Shown here piece after piece: positions 1 to 7,265 of a stretch of DNA of 64,000 nt. Position 1 is the stretch's first letter. Each line of letters begins with the position of its first letter. Below the pieces are notes generated by a model, which had not been told where the DNA came from, made no database searches, and worked only from the letters and a program-made list of their open reading frames with translations. The stretch is from Actinobacteria bacterium casp-actino5 (GTDB lineage Bacteria > Actinomycetota > Acidimicrobiia > Acidimicrobiales > Ilumatobacteraceae): the NCBI GenBank assembly GCA_001510385.1, contig LFFE01000007.1, positions 124,001 to 188,000 on the forward strand. Direction: 5' to 3'. The position numbers and the translations under genes are program-made.

Positions 1-1
1 A

Positions 2-1225
2 GCAGGCTGTGACGACGAAGGTGTATTGACCGGGCTGCATGTGCGTGCGATTGGTGATTCGGGGGCATACGCAAGCGTTGGAATGAAGGTTCTCGAACGC
101 GCAGCGGGCCATGTCGCAGGGCCATATCGATGGAAGTCGCTCGACATTGAGGCAACTGCTGTTCGCACAAATAATCCAGTCTGTGGGGCGTTCCGAGGGT
201 TCGGTGCTAACCAGGCACAGTTCGCAACCGAAGGAGTGATCGATCGGCTGGCCGAGTTGGCCGGAATCGATCGTTGGGAATTTCGAATGCGGAACGTCAT
301 CTCTCCGGGTGACATCTGGGGACCGGGCCAGATTATGGATGAGGGTGCCGGTGGGGCTCGTGAATGCCTTCACGCCATCAAATCTGACTACGACGAGGCG
401 CTCTCAGCCGGACGTGCCGTAGGACTTGCAATCGGTATGAAGAATTCGGGTCTCGGTAACGGCTTCCGGGAAGTTTGTGGTGCAGTTGTCAGGTTCCGTC
501 GCGACGGTCGTATCGAGGTTCGCCACGGCTGGACAGAAATGGGCCAAGGCGTTCATACGGTTGCTCTCCAAGTCGCGGCTCAAGAACTCAACGTGGATGC
601 TGAACGTATTGACGTGATGGTTGACACAACGAGAGAACTTGGATTCGGCCAAACAACTGGTAGCAGGGGAACCCTGATGACGGCAGGCTCCGTTGCTGCT
701 GCCTGCGCAGCTGCGCTTGCATCGAATTGTGAAGTTGATGTCGATCACTTCGGCGAATACGTCGTCGATTGGACGCACCATCTCGGTGACCCTGAACATC
801 CAAACCCGACAATTCATTCGTGTTTCTCATACGCTGCACAACTCGTCGAAATCGATCGCTCATCAGGTGCCATCGAACGAGTTCTCGCTGTTCACGATGT
901 CGGCAAAGCGGTCAACCCGATACTTGTCGAAGGACAGATTCAGGGCTCAGTTCACATGGGACTCGGCTATGCGTTGAGCGAAGACTTCCCGAGCGATGAA
1001 TTTGGGATGCCGACCGCTACGACATTACGGCAACTCGGTATCCCGCGTGCCAAAGATATCCCACAGATAGATGTCAAGGTGGTCGAGGTTCCTCAGCCCC
1101 ACTCACCATTTGGCATCAAAGGCGTGGGCGAAATTGGCCTGGTCCCAACAGCTCCTGCAATTGCTGGAGCGCTACATGACTTGGACGGCGAACGGCGCCG
1201 TACACTGCCCATGCGCCGTCAGTGA
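2..1225 (+). CDS. Xanthine/aldehyde dehydrogenase, molybdopterin-binding subunit (5' partial)
   Basis: Molybdenum hydroxylase large subunit; the family oxidises purines or aldehydes by hydroxylation at a molybdopterin centre. The reading frame is open to the window edge, so the N-terminal part is missing; the TTG at 26 is an internal codon. Visible family motifs are AFRGFGANQ (cofactor domain), GWTEMGQGVHT and, near the C-terminus, KGVGEIGLVPTAPAI, whose Glu is the usual catalytic base. The nearby 8-oxoguanine deaminase and nitrogen genes suggest a purine-catabolic xanthine dehydrogenase. Other molybdenum hydroxylases (CO or aldehyde dehydrogenase types) cannot be excluded from this fragment. 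Stop at 1223-1225. Confidence 0.9.
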   Translation, partial: AGCDDEGVLTGLHVRAIGDSGAYASVGMKVLERAAGHVAGPYRWKSLDIEATAVRTNNPVCGAFRGFGANQAQFATEGVIDRLAELAGIDRWEFRMRNVISPGDIWGPGQIMDEGAGGARECLHAIKSDYDEALSAGRAVGLAIGMKNSGLGNGFREVCGAVVRFRRDGRIEVRHGWTEMGQGVHTVALQVAAQELNVDAERIDVMVDTTRELGFGQTTGSRGTLMTAGSVAAACAAALASNCEVDVDHFGEYVVDWTHHLGDPEHPNPTIHSCFSYAAQLVEIDRSSGAIERVLAVHDVGKAVNPILVEGQIQGSVHMGLGYALSEDFPSDEFGMPTATTLRQLGIPRAKDIPQIDVKVVEVPQPHSPFGIKGVGEIGLVPTAPAIAGALHDLDGERRRTLPMRRQ

Positions 1226-1236
1226 CGCCGGCGTAG

Positions 1237-1274
1237 TTCACACTCCGTTAACAATCGAGATACCGGTGCGAAAC
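1237..1274 (+). promoter_or_regulatory. Predicted GlnR box, four half-sites at 11-bp spacing
   Basis: Four 5-mers lie at exact 11-bp spacing: TTCAC (1237), TTAAC (1248), GATAC (1259) and GAAAC (1270), each separated by 6 nt. This fits the published actinobacterial GlnR pattern gTnAC-n6-GaAAC-n6-GtnAC-n6-GAAAC. It sits just upstream of a promoter-like pair and about 60 bp before the GSII start, a position suited to activation. A GlnR homologue is encoded 2.5 kb downstream. Binding is inferred from pattern only. Confidence 0.7.
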
Positions 1275-1280
1275 CGCTCA

Positions 1281-1308
1281 TTGGCAGAGTGATGCCTACC
1301 CCTACAAA
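1281..1308 (+). promoter_or_regulatory. Putative sigma-70-type promoter of GSII
   Basis: TTGGCA at 1281 and TACAAA at 1303 are separated by 16 nt, a plausible -35/-10 pair. It lies directly downstream of the GlnR-like box and about 25 bp before the GTG start of the glutamine synthetase. No experimental support; other pairs are possible. Confidence 0.4.
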
Positions 1309-1334
1309 TTGCGAATATCGCCGAAAGGAATCAC

Positions 1335-2363
1335 GTGGCGTACCAAGCTGAATACATCTGGATTGATGGCCATGAGCCAACTCCACAACTCCGTTCAAAG
1401 ACGAAGGTTCTTGCTGACGAAGTGACCGATCCTCCCATCTGGGGCTTCGATGGTTCTTCAACCGAGCAGGCAACTGGTGACAAGTCTGACTGTGTGCTTC
1501 GTCCAACATTTACTTGCCCCGACCCAATCCGCGGCGGTCGCAATATTCTCGTGATGTGTGAGGTGTTGCTCGCATCAAACATGCGTGCACATCCAACGAA
1601 CACTCGTGCAGCTTGCGCCCGAGTTGAGAAGAAGTACAAGGACGACGAAATGATCTTCGGCCTTGAGCAGGAATACACGATGTTGCGCCCCGACGGCTCA
1701 CCTCTTGGCTTCCCAGTTGGCGGCGGACAGCCAGCACCACAGGGCCCGTACTACTGCGGTGTCGGCACAGGTCGAGTTGTTGGGCGAGAAATTGTTGAAG
1801 AGCACACTCAGGCATGTATCGATGCTGGTCTTGCAATTTCAGGAACCAATGCAGAGGTCATGCCTGGTCAATGGGAGTTCCAGATTGGACCACTCGGACC
1901 TACCGCTGTTGGCGATCAGATGTACGTCGCTCGCTGGCTACTTCACCGCATTGCCGAGGATTACGACGTAGTCATCAGTTTTGCTGCGAAGCCAATGAAG
2001 GGCGACTGGAACGGCGCTGGCTGCCATACGAACTTCTCCACCATTGCGATGCGCGAGAACTACAAGGCCATCACCGCAGCATGTGAAGCCATTGGAAAGA
2101 ACTACATGATGCTCGTCGAGAACTACGGCGACGGAATTGCTGACCGCCTGACCGGTCAGCACGAGACCGCTCCTTGGAACAAGTTCTCCTACGGCGTCTC
2201 TGACCGTGGTGCATCGATCCGTATTCCATGGCAGGTCGAGAAAGATGGCAAGGGCTATGCAGAAGATCGTCGCCCAAATGCCAACTGCGACCCGTACACC
2301 GTTGCGCAGCTCATCACCGACACTGTGTGCTCAGCTGCAGCAAAGGGTTCCAAGAAGCGCTGA
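1335..2363 (+). CDS. glnII: Glutamine synthetase, type II (eukaryote-like)
   Basis: ATP-dependent condensation of glutamate and ammonia in the cytoplasm. At 342 aa it has the short GSII length. Motifs are IWGFDGSSTEQATGDKSD near residues 35-52, FGLEQEYT (glutamate/metal site), NAEVMPGQWEFQIG and NGAGCHTNFST, all in GSII form. The GTG start is supported by AAGGAA four bases upstream; the ATGs nearby are not in frame. It is followed by a strong hairpin terminator, so it is largely its own unit, and is preceded by a GlnR-like box. In Streptomyces GSII is GlnR-controlled, and the same is inferred here. No adenylylation site is expected for this type. Confidence 0.96.
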   Translation: MAYQAEYIWIDGHEPTPQLRSKTKVLADEVTDPPIWGFDGSSTEQATGDKSDCVLRPTFTCPDPIRGGRNILVMCEVLLASNMRAHPTNTRAACARVEKKYKDDEMIFGLEQEYTMLRPDGSPLGFPVGGGQPAPQGPYYCGVGTGRVVGREIVEEHTQACIDAGLAISGTNAEVMPGQWEFQIGPLGPTAVGDQMYVARWLLHRIAEDYDVVISFAAKPMKGDWNGAGCHTNFSTIAMRENYKAITAACEAIGKNYMMLVENYGDGIADRLTGQHETAPWNKFSYGVSDRGASIRIPWQVEKDGKGYAEDRRPNANCDPYTVAQLITDTVCSAAAKGSKKR

Positions 2364-2395
2364 TCATCTCAGCGTCCCTTGGTGACGTCGCAATG

Positions 2396-2435
2396 AAGGG
2401 GGCCTCGTGTGCACGAGGTCCCCTTTAGCGTTTTT
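2396..2435 (+). terminator. Rho-independent terminator after GSII
   Basis: A 14-bp stem (2396-2409 with 2412-2425, one G-U pair) closes on a tiny TG loop, and a TTTTT run follows at 2431. It lies 33 bp past the GSII stop and about 30 bp before the next glutamine synthetase. Confidence 0.85.
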
Positions 2436-2467
2436 CACTGGCAGACTGAGGGATTAGAGGAGGGTTC

Positions 2468-3805
2468 ATGCGTGAACAGCAATGTGACTATGTGCTGAAA
2501 ACTGCATCAGAGCGCGGTGTTCGCATGGTGCGACTCTGGTTTACCGACGTGCTCGGAAACCTAAAGAGTTTTGCGATTAGCCACAACGAACTCGAGAACG
2601 CCCTTAACGATGGAATGACCTTCGACGGTTCATCAATCGATGGGTTCTCTCGAATTCAAGAATCTGATGTGCTTGCAATCCCAGATCCGGACACCTTCCA
2701 AATTCTGCCACTTGGCGACAAAGGTGCTGCCGAAGCTCGAGTGTTCTGCGACATCCATCACCTCGATGGGACACCGTTTACTGGAGATCCGCGCCAGGTT
2801 TTGCGTCGACATGTTGAAGCGGCCCGCAACGAGGGACTCACGTTTTATGTCGCTCCCGACATCGAATTCTTCTACTTCAACACTCCGCAAACCGGCGAAC
2901 GACCAATACCACTCGACAACGGTGGCTACTTTGACCTCACCACCCGCGATGTCACGGGCGATCTTCGTAAGCAAACCATCCGCACGCTCGAGCAAATTGG
3001 AATCCCGGTTGAGTATTCATTTCATGAAGATTCACCGAGCCAACAAGAGATCGACCTTCGTCACGACGATGCACTAACAATGGCTGACTCGGTGATGACA
3101 TTCCGGCTCATCGTGAGAGAGGTCGCGGCAGCCCACGGTGTGTACGCAACCTTTATGCCAAAGCCTCTAGAAGGTGTGCAAGGTTCAGGAATGCATACCC
3201 ACCTTTCACTCTTCGCTGGAGACGACAATGCGTTCTACGACGAGGACGACGCATACAACCTGTCTCCTCTTGCGAAGTCGTTCATGGCTGGTCTTCTTCA
3301 TCACGCGGCAGAAATCACTGCCATCACAAATCCAACTGTGAACTCCTACAAGCGGTTGGTTCCAGGATTTGAAGCGCCAGTACATCTCAGTTGGGCTCGG
3401 AACAACCGGTCAGGTTTGATCAGAGTGCCAATTGCAAAGCGTGGTAACCCTCTCGCCACTCGCCTCGAATACCGATCTCCCGACCCCAGTTGCAACCCAT
3501 ATCTCGCATTTAGCCTGATGCTTGCCGCAGGATTGAAAGGGGTCCGAGAGGGATATGAGTTGCCTGTTGAAGCCGATGCGAATTTATTTGAACTTGACGA
3601 TAACGCTCTCACCAAGCTGGGAATCGGCCAGTTACCGCAGTCACTCGCTGAGGCACTTCGCGCAATGGAACAATCAGAGTTGGTCCGCGAGGCACTTGGT
3701 GAGCACATATTTGAATGGTTCCTGCGCAACAAACGGCGAGAGTGGATGGACTACAAGACACACGTCAGTCAATTTGAAATTGACCGATACCTGGGGACAC
3801 TGTGA
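2468..3805 (+). CDS. glnA: Glutamine synthetase, type I (alpha subgroup, GlnA2-like)
   Basis: Forms glutamine from glutamate, ammonia and ATP as a dodecamer. It is 445 aa, the size of GSI-alpha enzymes such as actinobacterial GlnA2. Motifs are MTFDGSSIDGFSRIQESD (residues about 50-67), APDIEFF, EDSPSQQEIDLRHDDAL, GSGMHTHLSLF and NRSGLIRVP. The C-terminal tail lacks the insertion and the adenylylated Tyr context of GSI-beta, so control by adenylyltransferase is unlikely. The ATG start has a near-ideal ribosome site (AGAGGAGGG). The stop overlaps the GTG of glnR by four bases, implying translational coupling with the nitrogen regulator. Confidence 0.96.
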   Translation: MREQQCDYVLKTASERGVRMVRLWFTDVLGNLKSFAISHNELENALNDGMTFDGSSIDGFSRIQESDVLAIPDPDTFQILPLGDKGAAEARVFCDIHHLDGTPFTGDPRQVLRRHVEAARNEGLTFYVAPDIEFFYFNTPQTGERPIPLDNGGYFDLTTRDVTGDLRKQTIRTLEQIGIPVEYSFHEDSPSQQEIDLRHDDALTMADSVMTFRLIVREVAAAHGVYATFMPKPLEGVQGSGMHTHLSLFAGDDNAFYDEDDAYNLSPLAKSFMAGLLHHAAEITAITNPTVNSYKRLVPGFEAPVHLSWARNNRSGLIRVPIAKRGNPLATRLEYRSPDPSCNPYLAFSLMLAAGLKGVREGYELPVEADANLFELDDNALTKLGIGQLPQSLAEALRAMEQSELVREALGEHIFEWFLRNKRREWMDYKTHVSQFEIDRYLGTL

Positions 3806-4500
3806 CCCAAGCCGAAAGTGGAACCATTCTCGTCGTTGGCGATCCCATTTCGGCTGAACTTGCGCGAACCCTAGACCTCTGCGGTCGAACATGGCATGGC
3901 ATGTGCTTCAACGATGATCCATCTGGCGTTGAGCCGACCGATGGATGGGTAGGGGCAATCATCGATCTGTCCAACGATCCCGAATCGGGCTGGTCTGTGG
4001 CTCGCGGCCTTCGTCGATCAGATCGTGACCCGGTACGGACGCTGATTCTCGTGAGCGGTGGGCAACTTGCTGAACTCAGTCATCGAGATGACCTGTTCGA
4101 TGACTTCTGCCTTACGCCGTTCCACCCTTCAGAAATCGAAGCACGCCTCAACCATCTCCTTGCTACGGCCGGACCCATCGCAACCCGATCCGAGGTCGTG
4201 CTCTACGAGAATCTCGCTCTCAATCTTGAGACCTATCAGGCTTCAGTTTCTGATCGGCCTCTTGACCTCACGTATATGGAGTACGAACTGCTGAAGTTCC
4301 TTGTCCAAAACCCTGGGAAGGTGTTTTCGCGTGAAATGTTGTTGAGTCGCGTATGGGGCTACGACTACTACGGCGGCGCAAGAACTGTCGATGTACACGT
4401 TCGCCGCCTTCGCGCAAAGCTTGGTGAAGAACACGCCGATCTCATTCAGACAGTTCGGTCGGTCGGGTATCGCTTTGGTCATTTGCGCTGGCGAGCTTGA
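3802..4500 (+). CDS. glnR: GlnR-type winged-helix nitrogen response regulator
   Basis: OmpR-family regulator of 232 aa. Residues 8-120 form a receiver-like domain that keeps one central Asp (D55) but lacks the clear acidic pocket of normal receivers, as is typical of orphan GlnR proteins that work without phosphorylation. Residues 130-230 are a winged helix: YELLKFLVQNPGKVFSRE, SRVWGYDYY, RTVDVHVRRLRAKLG and TVRSVGYRF. The GTG start overlaps the glnA stop (GTGA). The setting beside two glutamine synthetases and a matching operator upstream of GSII supports GlnR over a generic OmpR protein. No sensor kinase gene is nearby. Confidence 0.85.
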   Translation: MTQAESGTILVVGDPISAELARTLDLCGRTWHGMCFNDDPSGVEPTDGWVGAIIDLSNDPESGWSVARGLRRSDRDPVRTLILVSGGQLAELSHRDDLFDDFCLTPFHPSEIEARLNHLLATAGPIATRSEVVLYENLALNLETYQASVSDRPLDLTYMEYELLKFLVQNPGKVFSREMLLSRVWGYDYYGGARTVDVHVRRLRAKLGEEHADLIQTVRSVGYRFGHLRWRA

Positions 4501-4501
4501 G

Positions 4502-5863
4502 TCATTCTGCAAGCCGCTGAATTCGGCGTGAGGCAGAGGCATGCGCTCTAAGCATCTCCTCAGTCGCATCTGACACGAGGCGACCATCTCGTACCACTGG
4601 CCGACCATTGATGATCGTGTCCCTAGCCCCGGTCGGTCCGCAACGTAACCATGCGGCAATCGGGTCAGACACAGCCCCTGCATATGCGATGCCGTTTTGA
4701 TCCCAGACTGCGATGTCAGCAACAGCACCGACACTCAACGTTCCTAACTCACCTGATCGTCCTAGGCAAGCGGCACTTCCCAGGGTTGCCATCTCAAGAA
4801 TCTCACGGGCGGTGATTGCGTCTGCGCCATCGCGAAGTTTTGCGAGGAGCAAGGCCTGACGTGCCTCGAGCCACATCGAACCGGAATCTGCCGATGATGA
4901 TCCGTCGACACCCAGCCCTACGTGGCATCCCGCATCGCGAAGGGCAGTTACCGGAGCAATTCCAGACGAGAGGATGAGATTCGAACTTGGGCAGTGCGCG
5001 ACGCCTACGCCCGCTGAGCCCAAACGGCTGATCTCATCAGCATCGGGCATCACACAATGCGCAACCCAGCTACGTTCACTCGCCCAACCTGTGCGCTCTA
5101 AGTACTCGGTTGGACGACATCCAAATGTTGCAATGCTAAACTCATCATCTTCAGCATTTTCTGCAAAGTGAGTGTGCAAACGCACGTTGAGATGCTCAGC
5201 AAGTTCTGCTGTTCGAACGAGCAGCTGCTCGGTTACGCTGAACGGCGAACATGGGGCGAAGGCGATTTGAGTCATCGAGCCCCACGAATCATCATGATGT
5301 CGCTGTACGGCAGACTGGCAGGCAGCAAGAATTTCGTCATCATCCTCGACGACATCATCTGGGGGAAGGCCACCATCTTTCTCAGAAAGTGACATCGACC
5401 CCCGAGTCGGATGGAAACGAACACCAAGATCAAGCGCCGCTCGAATCTCGGCAGATAACAGGTCTCCAGAATTTCGAGGGTGCACGTAGAGGTGATCGGT
5501 CGAGGTCGTGCATCCAGAGAGCGCAAGCTCGGCGAGACCTACCCAAGCGGACAGATAGATGCTCTCCTCATCAATTGACTTCCAGAGTGGGTACAACGAT
5601 TGCAGCCACCCAAACAGTGGCTTGTTAGTCATGTCCTGATACGCCCTCGTGAGGTTCTGATACAGGTGGTGATGGGTGTTGATCAGACCGGGCGTGACGA
5701 GGCACCCAGATGCATCAATCACCACGTTGGCGTGAGGTGGATCGTCACTACCGATTCCGTCAATACGACCCTCTACTACCGACACCCAGCCGCCCGCCAG
5801 TTCGCGCCGCTGGTCGTCCATGGTTGCCACAAGCCGGGCATTTTTGATGACGAGATCGACCAT
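4502..5863 (-). CDS. 8-oxoguanine deaminase-like amidohydrolase
   Basis: Metal-dependent hydrolase of 453 aa in the AtzB/guanine deaminase branch; the closest described type converts 8-oxoguanine to urate plus ammonia. Metal ligands are visible as THHHL (after PGLI), HTHFAEN, a later His in WVAHCVMPDAD and Asp in GLGVDGSSSAD. The stretch RGSMSLSEKDGGLPPDDVV is characteristic of the 8-oxoguanine deaminase group. Its 3' end faces glnR with one base between them. With a xanthine dehydrogenase-type gene close by it suggests purine salvage for nitrogen. Substrate is inferred; hydroxyatrazine-type or other aminopurine deamination is possible. Confidence 0.82.
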   Translation of the reverse strand: MVDLVIKNARLVATMDDQRRELAGGWVSVVEGRIDGIGSDDPPHANVVIDASGCLVTPGLINTHHHLYQNLTRAYQDMTNKPLFGWLQSLYPLWKSIDEESIYLSAWVGLAELALSGCTTSTDHLYVHPRNSGDLLSAEIRAALDLGVRFHPTRGSMSLSEKDGGLPPDDVVEDDDEILAACQSAVQRHHDDSWGSMTQIAFAPCSPFSVTEQLLVRTAELAEHLNVRLHTHFAENAEDDEFSIATFGCRPTEYLERTGWASERSWVAHCVMPDADEISRLGSAGVGVAHCPSSNLILSSGIAPVTALRDAGCHVGLGVDGSSSADSGSMWLEARQALLLAKLRDGADAITAREILEMATLGSAACLGRSGELGTLSVGAVADIAVWDQNGIAYAGAVSDPIAAWLRCGPTGARDTIINGRPVVRDGRLVSDATEEMLRAHASASRRIQRLAE

Positions 5864-5938
5864 GTTCCAACGCTAATCAGTTGAGAGCCACCGAATCGGC
5901 GTCTCTAGCCTGAGAAGACTCCTGCAGATGTGGTCTGA

Positions 5939-6094
5939 TCAGTCGTCAATCTCGAGGAGTTCGCTGCCCTCAAAGCGACGCTCGCCATCACGCTGAAGGA
6001 CTGCGCCGAGAATTGCACTCGCTACACCACCGCTGATCCCGATAATGACGGGGAACAGCGCAAGAAGAATGATGATTGCAATTGCACCAGCCAT
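5939..6094 (-). CDS. Small single-span membrane protein (51 aa)
   Basis: A short reading frame, ATG at 6094 to TGA at 5939, encodes 51 residues: an N-terminal hydrophobic helix of about 28 residues (MAGAIAIIILLALFPVIIG onward) followed by a charged tail (QRDGERRFEGSELLEIDD). It fits exactly in the gap between the RidA gene and the deaminase, in the same direction. I recognise no family. The clean membrane helix and acidic tail make it a likely real micro-protein, probably co-transcribed with its neighbours. Confidence 0.6.
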   Translation of the reverse strand: MAGAIAIIILLALFPVIIGISGGVASAILGAVLQRDGERRFEGSELLEIDD

Positions 6095-6147
6095 GACTTC
6101 AGTCTAGTTGCTTGAACCTAAAAGGCCAGTTTCGATGCTTTGCATCG

Positions 6148-6498
6148 TTATTGCTCGGGCAAGTACGCCCATGCCTCTATTTCGACTGCGCCATTGAGCG
6201 GAAGTGCGGCCACGCCAATAGTTGAACGGGCGGGTCGATGGTCGCCAAATGCGGCCACATACGCGTCGTTGAATTCTGCAAACGTCGACATATCAGTCAA
6301 AAAGCACATTGTCTTTGCAACATCAGAAAGGCTCGCTCCATGTTCAGCGAGGCGATCTGCAAGATTTGCAACAGACTGTGTCGTCTGGGCAGTGACGCCC
6401 TCGACGAGAGCGCCGTCGACGATGCCCAGCTGGCCAGACACAATGATGAAATCGCCGGCTCGAACAGATGGGGAATATGGACCAATCGGAGTAGTCAT
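6148..6498 (-). CDS. RidA/YjgF family enamine/imine deaminase
   Basis: At 116 aa it is slightly shorter than typical RidA (about 125-130). The family hydrolyses reactive enamine/imine intermediates such as 2-aminoacrylate. Conserved parts are YSPSVRAGDFIIVSGQ near the N-terminus, the Arg in RPARSTIGV that binds the substrate carboxylate, and VEIEAWAY with its Glu at the C-terminus. It lies in a minus-strand run with the HhH-like membrane protein upstream and the micro-protein downstream. The exact substrate is not deducible. Confidence 0.9.
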   Translation of the reverse strand: MTTPIGPYSPSVRAGDFIIVSGQLGIVDGALVEGVTAQTTQSVANLADRLAEHGASLSDVAKTMCFLTDMSTFAEFNDAYVAAFGDHRPARSTIGVAALPLNGAVEIEAWAYLPEQ

Positions 6499-6532
6499 AC
6501 CGACACCTTAGATATTTGCCAGCGGTCGACGT

Positions 6533-7222
6533 TTACTGGTTTCGCTCTGCTGCCAGCGACGCTTCGAAGGCACGGGCCTCATCCCAACGCCCCTCCGCGA
6601 AACGTTTTGCCTGCGCCGACCACGTCGAGGGGTCATGGCGTCCATACCGAGCACCTGCATCTGCGAGCATCGACGTGAGCACTTCTGGCTCCGCCCGTGC
6701 CAGATCCCACCAAGTGCGAATTCCTACGCCGTGGCACAAGCGCTCGATTGCAGGCCCAATTCCAACAACCGCTTTCAGGTCGTCCTGCACCAAACGACGT
6801 CCAAGCACTGCCGCTCCAAGTGCAACATCAGGGCGCGAATCGATGCTCGCTGAAATTGGAGATTCTTGTTGCGGCTGCGACTTCAGTTCATCATCGACAT
6901 CAGCAGAACGTGATTCGTGCGAATCACCGTCTTCAGGAGCTGGGTCTTCGTTGCTATTAACTTTGCTGACAGTAACAACGAGACGTTCTTTCATCGATTC
7001 AACTTCAGCCTGCAGGAGATCGCGTTCTTCAGCCACACGCCCTAGCGTCGTTGCACGCTCGCGAAGTTCCGCCATCTCTTCTTCAAGCTCATGCTGAACT
7101 TGCTTACGAGCACGAGACACCTGCCGACTCGCTGACGCGCTTCTCAGCACCCAGCCAACAACAAGACCAATTAACGCTGAAAGACCAAACCAGATGAAGC
7201 CAATAGTCAATGTGTATGGCAT
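6533..7222 (-). CDS. Membrane-anchored coiled-coil protein with helix-hairpin-helix-like C-terminus
   Basis: 229 aa of unknown function. Residues 1-28 are one transmembrane helix with two Gly motifs (GLSALIGLVVGWVL). Residues about 32-85 are highly charged and heptad-like, consistent with a coiled coil. Residues about 90-130 are acidic and disordered. Residues about 145-225 (LKAVVGIGPAIERLCHGVGIRTWWDLA) resemble the HhH fold found in LapA- or flap-endonuclease-like C-terminal domains. It follows the OmpA-family gene by 43 bases on the same strand, suggesting a shared envelope role. No catalytic residues seen. Confidence 0.75.
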   Translation of the reverse strand: MPYTLTIGFIWFGLSALIGLVVGWVLRSASASRQVSRARKQVQHELEEEMAELRERATTLGRVAEERDLLQAEVESMKERLVVTVSKVNSNEDPAPEDGDSHESRSADVDDELKSQPQQESPISASIDSRPDVALGAAVLGRRLVQDDLKAVVGIGPAIERLCHGVGIRTWWDLARAEPEVLTSMLADAGARYGRHDPSTWSAQAKRFAEGRWDEARAFEASLAAERNQ

Positions 7223-7265
7223 CAGTTCAGCACCTCTCCAAACGGTATTTCAAGCACGACATCGC

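Noticed and set aside
2364-2467. Second GlnR box ahead of the type I glutamine synthetase
   Set aside because: The gap holds the terminator and a ribosome site but no run of gTnAC/GaAAC half-sites at 11-bp spacing.
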